Positions 5,962 to 14,577 of a stretch of 25,725 nucleotides of DNA are shown piece after piece. Source of the stretch: Candidatus Thorarchaeota archaeon (GTDB taxonomy: Archaea > Asgardarchaeota > Thorarchaeia > Thorarchaeales > Thorarchaeaceae). Made by a program: the position numbers and the translations under genes. The notes below the pieces were generated by a model, which was given only the letters and a program-made list of their open reading frames with translations, was not told the origin of the DNA and ran no database searches. Location of the stretch: the NCBI GenBank assembly GCA_004524595.1, contig SDOA01000053.1:1-25725 (forward strand). The letters are read 5' to 3'. Every line of letters starts with the position of its first letter. Position 1 is the stretch's first letter.

Positions 5962-6150
5962 TTAGCCACGGACACGAACACCATGAACCTTCTTATGTGC
6001 CCAATTGAATTGCCGAAGACGTGATGAAACACCAAATCCACAAGCGGCACACCTCTTGTGTCTGACATGGTATGACCTCCTGCCGCATCTTCTACAGCGA
6101 ATATGATGTGGATTGTTCTTCTTACCTTTTGATGGAGTACCTTTTCCCAT
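5962..6150 (-). CDS. rpl37e: 50S ribosomal protein L37e
   Basis: This 62-residue basic zinc-ribbon protein of the large subunit has full family length. It starts [20 protein letters not shown] with CRRC and CAAC pairs (about residues 19-22 and 34-37) that bind zinc, followed by the conserved NWAHKK segment. A good ribosome binding site (AAGGAGAGATC) lies upstream of the ATG. It follows the LSm gene by 18 bases, the LSm-L37e pairing being a widely conserved archaeal operon. Confidence 0.97.
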   Translation of the reverse strand: MGKGTPSKGKKNNPHHIRCRRCGRRSYHVRHKRCAACGFGVSSRLRQFNWAHKKVHGVRVRG

Positions 6151-6168
6151 AGATGATCTCTCCTTGAA

Positions 6169-6414
6169 TTATTTCGGCGGAGGTGAAACAAGAATCACGT
6201 TGTCGCCACGAACTATTACAGTATCGACCTGTGTGACAGTCTGTTCATTGGTTTCTAGATTCAATGTTATTTCTTCTGCGTCCTCTAGAATGAGGTTTAG
6301 GTGTTGGTCATAACCCCGCAGTTTTCCTTTGATTATCTTTCTACCCTTTAGCTCAACAAGTACTTGCGAGCCTAGTGAAGTTTGGAGAAGTTCCATAGGT
6401 TTACCTGCGTTCAT
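6169..6414 (-). CDS. Sm-like (LSm) RNA-binding protein
   Basis: This 81-residue Sm-fold protein is expected to form a heptameric ring binding U-rich RNA. The Sm1 motif is visible at about residues 16-50 (VLVELKGRKIIKGKLRGYDQ, then HLNLILEDAEE) and the Sm2 motif at about 66-72 (VIVRGDNV, the IRGxxV signature). The ATG is preceded by GGTGATTGA, a usable ribosome binding site. A TATA-like TTTTTAA lies about 75 bp upstream (near 6490). It is the first gene of the LSm-L37e operon. Confidence 0.95.
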   Translation of the reverse strand: MNAGKPMELLQTSLGSQVLVELKGRKIIKGKLRGYDQHLNLILEDAEEITLNLETNEQTVTQVDTVIVRGDNVILVSPPPK

Positions 6415-6571
6415 TCAATCACCAACACAGAAGAATAATCATGTGGCTGATGGACACATGACACTCGGGCTAGTCTTTGGAGATGGCTTAAAAACATGAC
6501 GATGCCGACGCCAATCCTATTACCTTTTTCGAGCATTTCGTAGGCTTCAAAAGGATAGTATTAATCCTTAG

Positions 6572-7081
6572 ATGCATATGCCAAAGATTGAACGAATCAA
6601 AAAACGTCACCTCTTGAAGAAACGTGAACAACGTGACCTGATTGAACAGATAGAGTCAGACTTAGGTTCATCAATAGGTCTGGATGATAAATCTCAAATT
6701 GAGAGCGGAATTCTTGATGATGGCTCCCATATACTACTCCTTGATGGAGAAATCATCTTCTTTGAACACAATAGTAGAAAGATTCCAACTCTTCGCGCTC
6801 TGTTGAAAGGTATCATCCAAATTCCCAAGGTAACCGTTGACATGGGTGCTGTGAAGTATGTTGTCAATGGCGCGGATATAATGCGTCCAGGCATTACTCA
6901 TGTAGATGATCAGGTCACTGCAAATGGAATAGTTGCGATTGTAGATGAAAGGCATGGAAAACCATTAGCGGTAGGCATCTCTCAACTATCTGCCAGTGAC
7001 CTCAGAACCGTAACAGGTGGCAAAGTCATAAAATCAATACATCATGTAAACGATCATCTGTGGGAGTTCGGAAAGAGTTAG
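6572..7081 (+). CDS. PUA-domain RNA-binding protein (MCT-1-like)
   Basis: This 169-residue protein has a basic N-terminus (KIERIKKRHLLKKREQRDL), a small alpha-beta pre-PUA domain, and a C-terminal PUA domain at about residues 85-165 (VTVDMGAVKYVVNGADIMRP, then GIVAIVDERHGKPLAVG). This is the layout of the archaeal MCT-1/Tma20-like family, which in eukaryotes acts in translation re-initiation and 40S recycling; a ribosome- or tRNA-binding role here is inferred. The start may be the ATG at 6572 or two codons later at 6578. It converges with the helicase gene, with only 3 bases between stops. Confidence 0.88.
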   Translation: MHMPKIERIKKRHLLKKREQRDLIEQIESDLGSSIGLDDKSQIESGILDDGSHILLLDGEIIFFEHNSRKIPTLRALLKGIIQIPKVTVDMGAVKYVVNGADIMRPGITHVDDQVTANGIVAIVDERHGKPLAVGISQLSASDLRTVTGGKVIKSIHHVNDHLWEFGKS

Positions 7082-7084
7082 AGT

Positions 7085-9754
7085 TCACTCCTCCTCCTCT
7101 ATCAATGAGGAACGAATGTGCACCATTGCTGCCTTATAGATTTCCTTTGCTGTTTCTGGTTCCAAACCACAATTCTTTGCAAAACGGTCCCTTGCAAGAC
7201 CTTTCTTACTCGCATCAATGTCTTTTCTAACAATATCAGAAATGGATGCATACCCATTTTCATAGAGGTGCCTTGCAATGGTTCTTGACAATCTACTTGA
7301 TGGAGAGCTATCCCCTTCTGTAAGACGTAGATCAAGTAAATCTGAATTTGCTAGATCTGAATGTACGCCATAGTGAAGTTGTCTGCTTAGGACCTGAAAT
7401 CTGAGTGCAAGTCTTCGCATTTTTTTGTTCTCATAGTATCTCCTGAGAGTACTTGCTGCACTACTGCAGATGCCTAGCAATGAATCCAAATCTCCCTCAT
7501 CAAGACCGATTCCTCTTGCCATCTCTCTAGTTTCACTGATGATACTAGCCACCTCTTTCTCATCGAGCCACTTCTCAAGTACTGCTCTCTTAATTAGCAC
7601 ACGTTCCGGAACAAGTCGCATATACCACTCCTCAGGTTCGCTTAACTCCATGATGTTGAGTTCATCCTTCGATGGAACAAAAGTCCTGGGTCTGATTAAC
7701 TGAGGAAGACGAAAATCTAGTAGCAATTCAACAAGCTCGGACTCTTTGACGGTATCTTTCAATGTCAATAAGATATCTTTTTTCTGCAAATAATCAATGG
7801 GGTCCAGTCCAGCAAGTATTGCTACACGCGCATCTTTGCCTATTTTGAATCCTTTCTCACTAGGTATAACGACTTTTTCTCTAATCAGCCACGAGAATAT
7901 TGAGTCGAAATATGTGTCCATTTTATCAATATATTCTTCATCTAAACGTCCTTTGAATGTGTTTTTTACAAAATCCAAAAATCGCTGTTTCAAATCTATC
8001 TGGGCAATCCTCTTTCCACTAATCATGTTCCTTACTACAATACTCACTGCAAGACTTGGGTAGACTGGACCGGGACATAATGGTTCTAGTGGCCTATGAA
8101 GTAGTTTTTCTACCATCGTGTCAGAGCTAGACATCTCTTGGGACTCAGTTTCAAAGACAAGATAGACTCTCCCACCATGTTGAGCTAGATAATATTCACC
8201 AATTCTACCTGCAATTTGCAAGTACCGCGACCTTGCAGTGAGAAAATACATGTTTGAATCAAATAGAATCACCACAGCGTCAAATGGAAAACTCATACCT
8301 GATGTAATGCCTGTTGTTGAAACAACTGTACGAATGATACTATCTTTGATTGCCTCTTCAAGTCTTTGACGGACTCCTGCATCTAATCCTGAGTGATGAA
8401 ATGTAACTCCAGATGATAGAGATTTGGATAAACGGGTACTTAATGGCAAGCTCTCCCCTGTTCCCATGATCTTCTCTACAACCTCGTTCTGAATCTTCCT
8501 TGGATGACTGTTTGTGAGCCGTCGTGCTATTCCCTGTGCTCTATATCTTGATCCAACGACAAAGAGTATGGATTTCTTCTCGTATTCTGCAATGTGATCC
8601 ATGACTGCATCAAGAAAGTCCTCTTGTTGAGATACCCCTCTCTGTGTTCCATCACTACTCTTAATCTCAATCCCTTGGTCAGTCTTTCTTACTATGAACT
8701 CATCGGGTGTCAATCGTACATCAGGTCTGAATATCTTAGCTCCCAACCATTCAGCAACCCTCTCTGTTTCCCCAAATCTAGAAGACAGAGTCAAAATTTG
8801 GGATTTCTCTTTAAGGAGTGTAATAATGAAATCTAGTTTCACACTTCTATCAGTACCGAGATTTAGAGACTCTACATACATTTGAGTTGAGGCGAGTTCT
8901 GTTAATTCGTCAATCACTGATAGACCAATATTCTCTGTCCATTTCTTCTTCTGTAATAATTCTGATGCAAAGGTCTCATACATGACAATAACTAGGTCCG
9001 CAGATTCAAGCTCAGAATCTGTTGCAGGAGTGAGTCCATCGAAACGAATAACTGAATATCCCATGTCTTCAAGTAGTGGACCATATTCATCTACAATTTG
9101 TCTGCTGAGGGATGTATATGGACTCAAATAGATACATTTGATTCTCTGCTGCAATTTTAGAAGAATCACAATCATAGCGAGGAACGTCTTCCCTGAACCA
9201 GGTGGCATTTGAATCACAAAATTACTATCAATATCTTCGATTTCGCGAACAAATTTTTCTTGAGCAGACATTAATCTTACAAAATTCTTATGCTTTAGTA
9301 GAGTCCTTGCCGCAAGTTGAACTTCTGTATTAACTCCCGCTGGCCCTTCAAGCTGACCAATTGATGCAAGAGCCAATCTCCCCTCATGGGTGATCATGAA
9401 TCCTCGTTGTTTTTTTCCTCTCTCTCCTGAGGATATAACAAATCCTGCTCTCACGAGTTTGTTCATAGTCTCGTAAATTGTGCCTCCAGACATTAGCACT
9501 TGGCGTAGTTCTTCGTATTTTACCTCTTCTTGAGTCCGCTCTTCTCTGCGGTTAGATTTAGGCTTAGAAACACCCTCGAGTCGAACCAGTCCCTCAACAA
9601 TCGCATCCCATCCCAATGTTGGCACAATCTCTCCTGTTTGAGGATTAAGTACTTGGAGAATTTCAATGGCATGACGATTACTGAGAGCCTTTAATTGGTC
9701 GCGAAGGTATGATAGGCTATCTTCCATCTGTCGTGGATTAGACATCTTGCTCAT
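7085..9754 (-). CDS. Large SF2 helicase, Ski2/Hel308-like, with N-terminal winged-helix domain
   Basis: This 889-residue protein begins with an ArsR-like winged-helix region (about residues 21-60, ALSNRHAIEILQVL) and a second HTH-like stretch (80-135, with ETMNKLVRAGFVISS). The helicase core follows: Walker A PPGSGKT (184-190), motif II as DELT (282-285) in place of DEAH/DExH, motif III LSSR (323-326), FHHSGL (452-457) as in Ski2 enzymes, a motif V region near 477-490 (STTGITSGMSFP), and motif VI as QIAGRIGEY (513-521), where QxxGRAGR is usual. The C-terminal ~340 residues are helical with a helix-hairpin-helix-like end. It is probably an ATP-driven RNA or DNA translocase. The changed motifs II and VI set it apart from standard Hel308. 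It may start at ATG 9754 or three codons in. Confidence 0.85.
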   Translation of the reverse strand: MSKMSNPRQMEDSLSYLRDQLKALSNRHAIEILQVLNPQTGEIVPTLGWDAIVEGLVRLEGVSKPKSNRREERTQEEVKYEELRQVLMSGGTIYETMNKLVRAGFVISSGERGKKQRGFMITHEGRLALASIGQLEGPAGVNTEVQLAARTLLKHKNFVRLMSAQEKFVREIEDIDSNFVIQMPPGSGKTFLAMIVILLKLQQRIKCIYLSPYTSLSRQIVDEYGPLLEDMGYSVIRFDGLTPATDSELESADLVIVMYETFASELLQKKKWTENIGLSVIDELTELASTQMYVESLNLGTDRSVKLDFIITLLKEKSQILTLSSRFGETERVAEWLGAKIFRPDVRLTPDEFIVRKTDQGIEIKSSDGTQRGVSQQEDFLDAVMDHIAEYEKKSILFVVGSRYRAQGIARRLTNSHPRKIQNEVVEKIMGTGESLPLSTRLSKSLSSGVTFHHSGLDAGVRQRLEEAIKDSIIRTVVSTTGITSGMSFPFDAVVILFDSNMYFLTARSRYLQIAGRIGEYYLAQHGGRVYLVFETESQEMSSSDTMVEKLLHRPLEPLCPGPVYPSLAVSIVVRNMISGKRIAQIDLKQRFLDFVKNTFKGRLDEEYIDKMDTYFDSIFSWLIREKVVIPSEKGFKIGKDARVAILAGLDPIDYLQKKDILLTLKDTVKESELVELLLDFRLPQLIRPRTFVPSKDELNIMELSEPEEWYMRLVPERVLIKRAVLEKWLDEKEVASIISETREMARGIGLDEGDLDSLLGICSSAASTLRRYYENKKMRRLALRFQVLSRQLHYGVHSDLANSDLLDLRLTEGDSSPSSRLSRTIARHLYENGYASISDIVRKDIDASKKGLARDRFAKNCGLEPETAKEIYKAAMVHIRSSLIEEEE

Positions 9755-9867
9755 TTGATGTTACAAGTTCTTTGTGATAAAGATTGGCTCTGAGGCTCTT
9801 CCTATAATACTCGGTCTTTTCTTTACAAATCCACTTCATACACTTGAACAACAGAGGTGATTATTCC

Positions 9868-10266
9868 ATGCGGTCTATTTTCAGACGGAAGCAAAGTGAT
9901 GGGTCTTCTGATGATTCTTGTAGTGAGAAGTCATTTCCCAGCCTTGGTCTCTTTTCTCCGGTAACTGACACTGGAGAATTCGATGCAAAACAAGAACTTA
10001 GAAAGCTCCGTGAATTAGATGAGATTTTTATTCGGTCAAAAAAATTGGAATCACTCTCAGATGTTCCATACGTGGTTGATGAAATAAAAGAAGGTAACAT
10101 TGTCTTACTTGATATTTCAAATCTGAACAATGGAAATGAACAAGCACATCTTGAATTACGACGGATTATTGAGAGAATCAGAGGTGCTACAAAGGGATAT
10201 CAGGCCGATCTTGCATTAGTCAATGATAACTGTCTGATTGTGACACCTTCTTTTGTAAAGATCTGA
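9868..10266 (+). CDS. sepF: SepF-like cell-division protein (FtsZ membrane anchor)
   Basis: This 132-residue protein starts with a short amphipathic, basic helix (MRSIFRRKQSDG) of the kind that binds membrane. A Ser-rich linker and a C-terminal SepF domain (about residues 60-132) follow, containing DVPYVVDEIKEGNIVLLDIS, LELRRIIERIRGATKG and LVNDNCLIVTPS. Archaeal SepF recruits FtsZ to the membrane. The ATG at 9868 is chosen over an upstream TTG (9844) because GAGGTGA sits 7 bases before it and because the membrane-targeting helix then lies at the very N-terminus. It is divergent from the helicase and converges on the beta-CASP gene with a 3-base gap. No FtsZ gene is in the window. Confidence 0.88.
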   Translation: MRSIFRRKQSDGSSDDSCSEKSFPSLGLFSPVTDTGEFDAKQELRKLRELDEIFIRSKKLESLSDVPYVVDEIKEGNIVLLDISNLNNGNEQAHLELRRIIERIRGATKGYQADLALVNDNCLIVTPSFVKI

Positions 10267-10269
10267 ATT

Positions 10270-12183
10270 CTATCTAAGTTTGATACATTCTGTCACCATA
10301 GGTGCCTTTGTTTCAATATTGAGTGCTTTATGAATGGTTGATGCCAATCCAAGGGTCTTTGATACTTCACCATGTGCCACGAGGATCCTTTCAGGAACAG
10401 GATTGACTCTCTTGATGAAGTTGAGAATCTGCTTTCTATCAGAGTGTCCAGAGAAGCCCTCTATTGTACAGACCTCTAAATTGATAGGTATCACAGTAGT
10501 CTGCCCCTCACGGTTCCTCATGTTAACCTCTTTCCATCCTTTCTGGATACGTCGGCCCATTGTATTCTCTCCCTGATAGCTTACAAATACGAGCATATTC
10601 TTTTCATCTGGAGCAAGCAATCTGAAGTAGTCTACACTAGGACCACCAACAAGCATCCCAGAAGTCGCCATTATGATGCACGGTCCACCCTCTGTTATCT
10701 CTTCACGTTGTTCAGGATTATCCACCTGAACAAAAATATCTGAAAGGAATGGATTAATTCCCTGATGGAATATCATCTCACGTATCTTCTTACTGAGTGC
10801 TTCTGGATGTGTGGTGTGGATTGCTGTTGCCTGGGCAATCATTCCCTCTATGTATACAGGAATTTTCGGGATGCGCTCTTTCGAGACCAGATCTTCAATA
10901 ACAAGCATAATTTCTTGGGCACGACCAACAGCAAGAACTGGAATAAGCACTTTTCCTCCTCGTTCTAAAGCTCGTTTTATCATTATGGCAAATTTCTTCT
11001 CGACGTCTTGTCTTGGTGGCATCTTATCAGTTGGATGACCATATGTACTCTCAATGATGAGTGTCTCAAGTCTTGGGAACGTGAATGTTGCAGGTTCTAG
11101 TAGTCTAGTCCTTCCGAACTTGAAGTCCCCTGTATATGCCATATTGTATTGACCATCACCAATATGGAAGTGAACGATAGCAGAGCCAAGAATGTGTCCT
11201 GCATTATGCATCGTAAGTCTAACATCAGGGGCAATATCTGTGACCTCTCCGTAATTCAGTGAAATAGTGTGTAATATCGCTTCTTTTACATCACGGTCTC
11301 TATATGGTCTAAGTTTGCCTTCTCGCTCTGCAACATCAACATAGTCTAATTGTAAAAGAGTTGCGAGGTTCAACGTTGGTGCTGTCATGTAGACCGGTCC
11401 GCGGTAACCATATTTGAACAGAAAGGGGACCATTCCTGAGTGGTCAAGATGAGCGTGTGTAATTACAACCGCATCGAGATTTTCGATACTAAACTCTGGC
11501 ATATCAAGTCTTGGGAAAGCCTTACTCGGAGTCCCAACATTTACTCCGCAATCAACGAGAACACTGCTCTCCCCAGTCTGTAAAAGCATACAAGACCTTC
11601 CAACTTCACGAAAGCCACCCATTGCAGTAAGTCGAATCCAACTATTCTCCATAAGTAAAGGTCTGTGAATTCGCCTCCCAATCTCTCGGAATGATTTGTT
11701 CCGAGTCGCAGCCTCTGATTGAATGATGTATCTGATTTGTTTGATTAATTTGCTCTCAATTGGAGGTGTTCTCATGACATTAGGACGCCAAAAAGTCTGA
11801 CGTGTTATCTCTCGAAGTGTTGTTCCATTTCTTCCTATAACCAGTCCTGGTTTCTGGGCTTCAATGATGACTTCTCCTCTTGAGATATCAAAATCAATGG
11901 AAGTAATCTCTGCCTCTTGAGGTACCAGTTCACGGACTGCTTTCTCTGTCTCCTCATGTGTGAGTCTTACCTCAGGCGCAGACCTAACAACAATGCGGAT
12001 GCGCATCTTTCTTGCTAAGGCCTTAATCTTGTCTCCATCATCCAGTAGTATCTTTGGTGCCTTAGAATAGATTGCTACCTCTGGGCCTTCATACTCCACT
12101 GCACTAATCGCGGCTGATCGAGGAAGAGCCTTCTTGATCTCTTCTCTGACATCAACAAATTCGTGTTCTTCAACAGGCTGCAT
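10270..12183 (-). CDS. fttA: FttA/aCPSF1-type beta-CASP ribonuclease (transcription termination factor)
   Basis: This 637-residue protein has full family length. Two N-terminal KH-like domains occupy residues ~1-145, with GLVIGRNG at 113-120. The metallo-beta-lactamase domain follows, with HAHLDH at 243-248, NAGHILGS at 328-334 and TGDF near 351-354. The beta-CASP insertion spans about 395-585. The C-terminal motifs GFSGHSD and VAHGE complete the zinc-dependent nuclease site. The family cleaves nascent transcripts at U-rich 3' ends and terminates RNA polymerase. All zinc ligands I can locate are present. A TATA-like GCATAAAC lies about 50-55 bp upstream of the ATG, so it probably has its own promoter. 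A paralogue without KH domains lies at 22565-23830. Confidence 0.95.
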   Translation of the reverse strand: MQPVEEHEFVDVREEIKKALPRSAAISAVEYEGPEVAIYSKAPKILLDDGDKIKALARKMRIRIVVRSAPEVRLTHEETEKAVRELVPQEAEITSIDFDISRGEVIIEAQKPGLVIGRNGTTLREITRQTFWRPNVMRTPPIESKLIKQIRYIIQSEAATRNKSFREIGRRIHRPLLMENSWIRLTAMGGFREVGRSCMLLQTGESSVLVDCGVNVGTPSKAFPRLDMPEFSIENLDAVVITHAHLDHSGMVPFLFKYGYRGPVYMTAPTLNLATLLQLDYVDVAEREGKLRPYRDRDVKEAILHTISLNYGEVTDIAPDVRLTMHNAGHILGSAIVHFHIGDGQYNMAYTGDFKFGRTRLLEPATFTFPRLETLIIESTYGHPTDKMPPRQDVEKKFAIMIKRALERGGKVLIPVLAVGRAQEIMLVIEDLVSKERIPKIPVYIEGMIAQATAIHTTHPEALSKKIREMIFHQGINPFLSDIFVQVDNPEQREEITEGGPCIIMATSGMLVGGPSVDYFRLLAPDEKNMLVFVSYQGENTMGRRIQKGWKEVNMRNREGQTTVIPINLEVCTIEGFSGHSDRKQILNFIKRVNPVPERILVAHGEVSKTLGLASTIHKALNIETKAPMVTECIKLR

Positions 12184-12305
12184 GGATAGTCACATCACAA
12201 TTGTCGGCCAATACCTGCCCCATGTGGCCTCATGTTTATGCTTGAACACTGAATCGTGTCAAGCTTCACGTAGCACGGTGTGTACTACGAGTGCAATAAA
12301 TTGTA

Positions 12306-12962
12306 TCACTCTTGTCTTTTCCAAATCTTCAAGATTGTATCCTTTGGGATTTCCTGATAACCATCTTTGTCAATCACACTGACTAGAATGGAGTTACCAG
12401 TAGCAGCATCTCTCTCAATCGCAGCAGCAATTGCACGAACAGCTAACTCGATAGCCTTCTTTTTAGCAAGGTTCTCGGAATACTCTGCTTCTAGAACACC
12501 AAGTGCGACTGGTGAGCCTGAGCCATTGGCAACGTATTTATCAGGAATTACTGCACCAATAAAATCGGTATAGAAGACCTGTGGTCCTTCATCGTCAAAT
12601 CCACCAACGAGACTCCCTAACATGTATGCGCCTCTGCCTTGGAACATGATGTTACTTAAAAGACGAGCAAGAGCTTTAACACGTATTGGCCTTCCTCTTT
12701 GAATCTCAAAGAGTTTAGCCTCCGCAGTCAATAGGTCCATGATTTGCTGTGCGTCTGCAACAGATCCAGCAATTGTTGCACCAATCTGGTCTGTAATTTT
12801 ATAGATCTTCTTTGCAGTCTTGTTAGCAATTAAATATCCCATAGTAGCTCTCTGATCACTAGCTAAGACTACGCAGTCTTTTGCAATCATTCCTATTGTT
12901 GTTGTTCCCGTCTTCAGTTCAGCTGGGGGCTGCATATCTGGTTCCATGTTAATAGACTCCAT
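12306..12962 (-). CDS. psmB: 20S proteasome beta subunit
   Basis: The 218-residue precursor carries a short propeptide ending ELKTG. Autocleavage before TTTIG would expose the catalytic Thr (residue 20). The conserved Lys of VLASDQRATMGYLIANKTAKK and the GSGSPVALGVLE segment are present, as is the C-terminal Ser-Asp-Lys-type region (SVIDKDGYQ). It forms the proteolytic inner rings of the proteasome. Two starts are possible: ATG 12962, or ATG 12947, which has GGAG about 9 bases upstream; the mature protein is the same. A TATA-like TTAATAAT lies at 13013-13020. No alpha subunit is in the window. Confidence 0.95.
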   Translation of the reverse strand: MESINMEPDMQPPAELKTGTTTIGMIAKDCVVLASDQRATMGYLIANKTAKKIYKITDQIGATIAGSVADAQQIMDLLTAEAKLFEIQRGRPIRVKALARLLSNIMFQGRGAYMLGSLVGGFDDEGPQVFYTDFIGAVIPDKYVANGSGSPVALGVLEAEYSENLAKKKAIELAVRAIAAAIERDAATGNSILVSVIDKDGYQEIPKDTILKIWKRQE

Positions 12963-13012
12963 GTTGGAGATGAATCTTAAAGAACAAGTGACATGCTGTT
13001 CTCTGGAGGAGC

Positions 13013-13020
13013 ATTATTAA
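13013..13020 (-). promoter_or_regulatory. TATA box candidate for the proteasome beta gene
   Basis: On the minus strand TTAATAAT (preceded by AAGC) lies about 50-55 bp before the ATG at 12962. Transcription would then start near 12990 with a leader of roughly 30 nt. This is a match to the archaeal box A consensus by eye only. Confidence 0.45.
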
Positions 13021-13071
13021 GCTTTTCTCAGTGAACATATATGAAGAAAACCACACTCTCCTCAACTTTTT

Positions 13072-13917
13072 TTATGTCACGTTCTCTTTTAGTGGATCTG
13101 GTCTTTTGAAAGACACTACAATCTTGACCTCATCGATATCATCAGCAGCCTTTAGAATATCTGCAGCGATGCCAATCTCTCCATATTGAATATTTTCAAT
13201 GTATCTTGTTTCCTGAGGTAATTCAACAGTGACTGTTTTCTTACTCAAAGTAATGCTGTATCTATCTTCAGGGATTCCAGGAATTCTACGTCTAAGGACT
13301 GCTTCAAGCTTCTCAATCTTATCTGATATTATATCTTTGATTGTAACATCATAGATGAGAGATTTTCCAGCAAACGGGCTATTGAAATCTACACGCACTC
13401 TTCTTCCAAGGTCTGCAGTCACAACGCCCCGTTCGTTTCCGAATTTGACCTCTTCTCCTTTGTATCCCCTCGCTCCGTGTTTTGCAAGTTTCACTTTTGC
13501 AATCAATTTAATCTTATTAGGGTCTTTCAGCCCTGCTCCTTTCTCAGGTGGGACTTCAATTGTCTTTGACTCTCCAACCTTCATTCCGATAAGCTGCTCT
13601 TCAACCGCTCCAAGCAACCAGTTCCAGCCTACAACAACAAGTGCAGGTTCATAGCGATCGTTCTCCCTGAACAATCCTTCTTCCTTCGCAACATCTAGAA
13701 GTGTGGTATCATAAACGATGCCATCATCTTTTGTTTTTGCAACAAAATCAAGATATACCATGCTCTTATCGCCAACTACTGTTTCAGCTGCTGGTATTTT
13801 TTTGGCTGCTACAGTATCCTTCTTCCCAGTAGTCTTTACTGCTTTTTTCGTGGCTGTCTTTTTCGCTACCTCTTTTGTAGTCTTTTCGGTAGTCTTAGTC
13901 GTTTTTTTCTCTGACAT
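13072..13917 (-). CDS. FKBP-type peptidyl-prolyl isomerase with Lys/Thr-rich N-terminal tail
   Basis: This 281-residue protein is placed at ATG 13917, which has GAGGG 8 bases upstream, in preference to a TTG at 13953. Residues ~1-45 are a low-complexity tail of Lys, Thr and Ala (KKTTKTTEKTTKEVAKKTAT and more), resembling histone H1 or nucleic-acid-binding tails. An FKBP domain of the archaeal SlyD-like type follows (MVYLDFVAKTKDDGIVYDTT, LVVVGWNWLLGAVEEQLIGM, GESKTIEVPPEKGAG) with the insert-in-flap chaperone region (HGARGYKGEEVKFGNERG). A C-terminal alpha-beta domain (about 190-281) ends in VVSFKRP. It would assist folding by proline isomerisation. A TATA box (TTTATAAT, 13970-13977) overlaps the end of the upstream gene, so it has its own promoter. 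Confidence 0.92.
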   Translation of the reverse strand: MSEKKTTKTTEKTTKEVAKKTATKKAVKTTGKKDTVAAKKIPAAETVVGDKSMVYLDFVAKTKDDGIVYDTTLLDVAKEEGLFRENDRYEPALVVVGWNWLLGAVEEQLIGMKVGESKTIEVPPEKGAGLKDPNKIKLIAKVKLAKHGARGYKGEEVKFGNERGVVTADLGRRVRVDFNSPFAGKSLIYDVTIKDIISDKIEKLEAVLRRRIPGIPEDRYSITLSKKTVTVELPQETRYIENIQYGEIGIAADILKAADDIDEVKIVVSFKRPDPLKENVT

Positions 13918-13969
13918 GTCCAGTTCCCTCTCGAGAGTCCGGGCCGCCTCCAAAGTGCTCCACTGGATT

Positions 13970-13977
13970 ATTATAAA
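13970..13977 (-). promoter_or_regulatory. TATA box for the FKBP gene
   Basis: TTTATAAT on the minus strand is a good box A. It lies about 53 bp before the FKBP ATG and overlaps the stop region of the methyltransferase gene. Initiation about 25 bp downstream (near 13947) would leave a ~30-nt leader carrying the GAGGG ribosome binding site. Confidence 0.55.
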
Positions 13978-14576
13978 ACGGTTTCCTTGTGTCCTTGCCA
14001 GGTTCCTTTTATAACTTGAATCCTCTCAAAAAATATAGACTCCTCATTTTCAATTGTAATATCGAATCTCTGTTCTCTAAGTTCCGCATTGATGGTTTCA
14101 ACATCCGCTAGAGATGAAGCTACAACGTAGATTCTGCCACCCTCAATAAGATGTTGTGATGCCTCAATAATAAAACGTTGAGTTAATTCAGTCCCTATTC
14201 CTCCTCCTACAAGTGCATGATCCATATCTGTTTCATATTCATCTTTTGGTAGATATGGCGGATTAAAAAGGATCAGAGAAAATTTTGTTTCTGGAGAAAT
14301 AGAAGAGAAGAGATCTGATTGAATTACTGAAACATTCTTACCCAGACTATTCATTCTTAAATTCTGTCTTGTATTATTAGCTGCTTCAAGAGATATATCA
14401 AGGCTTAGAACACGTTTTGCCATTTCTGCCGCTACCAAAGTCGCTACTCCCGCCCCACATCCTACATCCAAAACTAAGTCTTCAGATTCGATTGTCAACG
14501 AATCTATGAGGAGATACGTATCTTCGGAGGGCGGATATACACCATCAAGTACAGCGATTTCAAACTTTTCTCTCAC
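13971..14576 (-). CDS. HemK2/Mtq2-type protein glutamine methyltransferase
   Basis: This 201-residue class I SAM-dependent methyltransferase has motif I LDVGCGAGVATL (about residues 36-47), an acidic motif II (LSLDIS), and the substrate motif NPPY in LILFNPPYLP, which marks N-methylation of a glutamine or related amide or amine. The archaeal/eukaryotic HemK2 group modifies the GGQ glutamine of release factor aRF1. The GTG start at 14576 follows the KsgA stop by a single base, indicating translational coupling. It is the last gene of the L21e-RpoF-DUF655-KsgA-HemK2 operon. Confidence 0.92.
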   Translation of the reverse strand: MREKFEIAVLDGVYPPSEDTYLLIDSLTIESEDLVLDVGCGAGVATLVAAEMAKRVLSLDISLEAANNTRQNLRMNSLGKNVSVIQSDLFSSISPETKFSLILFNPPYLPKDEYETDMDHALVGGGIGTELTQRFIIEASQHLIEGGRIYVVASSLADVETINAELREQRFDITIENEESIFFERIQVIKGTWQGHKETVL

Positions 14577-14577
14577 T

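Noticed and set aside
5928..6191. An 87-residue minus-strand frame overlapping L37e
   Set aside because: It is the L37e gene in another frame; L37e is unmistakable.
10678..10690. CGGTCCACC inside the FttA gene as a fifth att copy
   Set aside because: It matches only 9 bases, lies within a conserved coding region (GGPC segment), and lacks the T-loop part.
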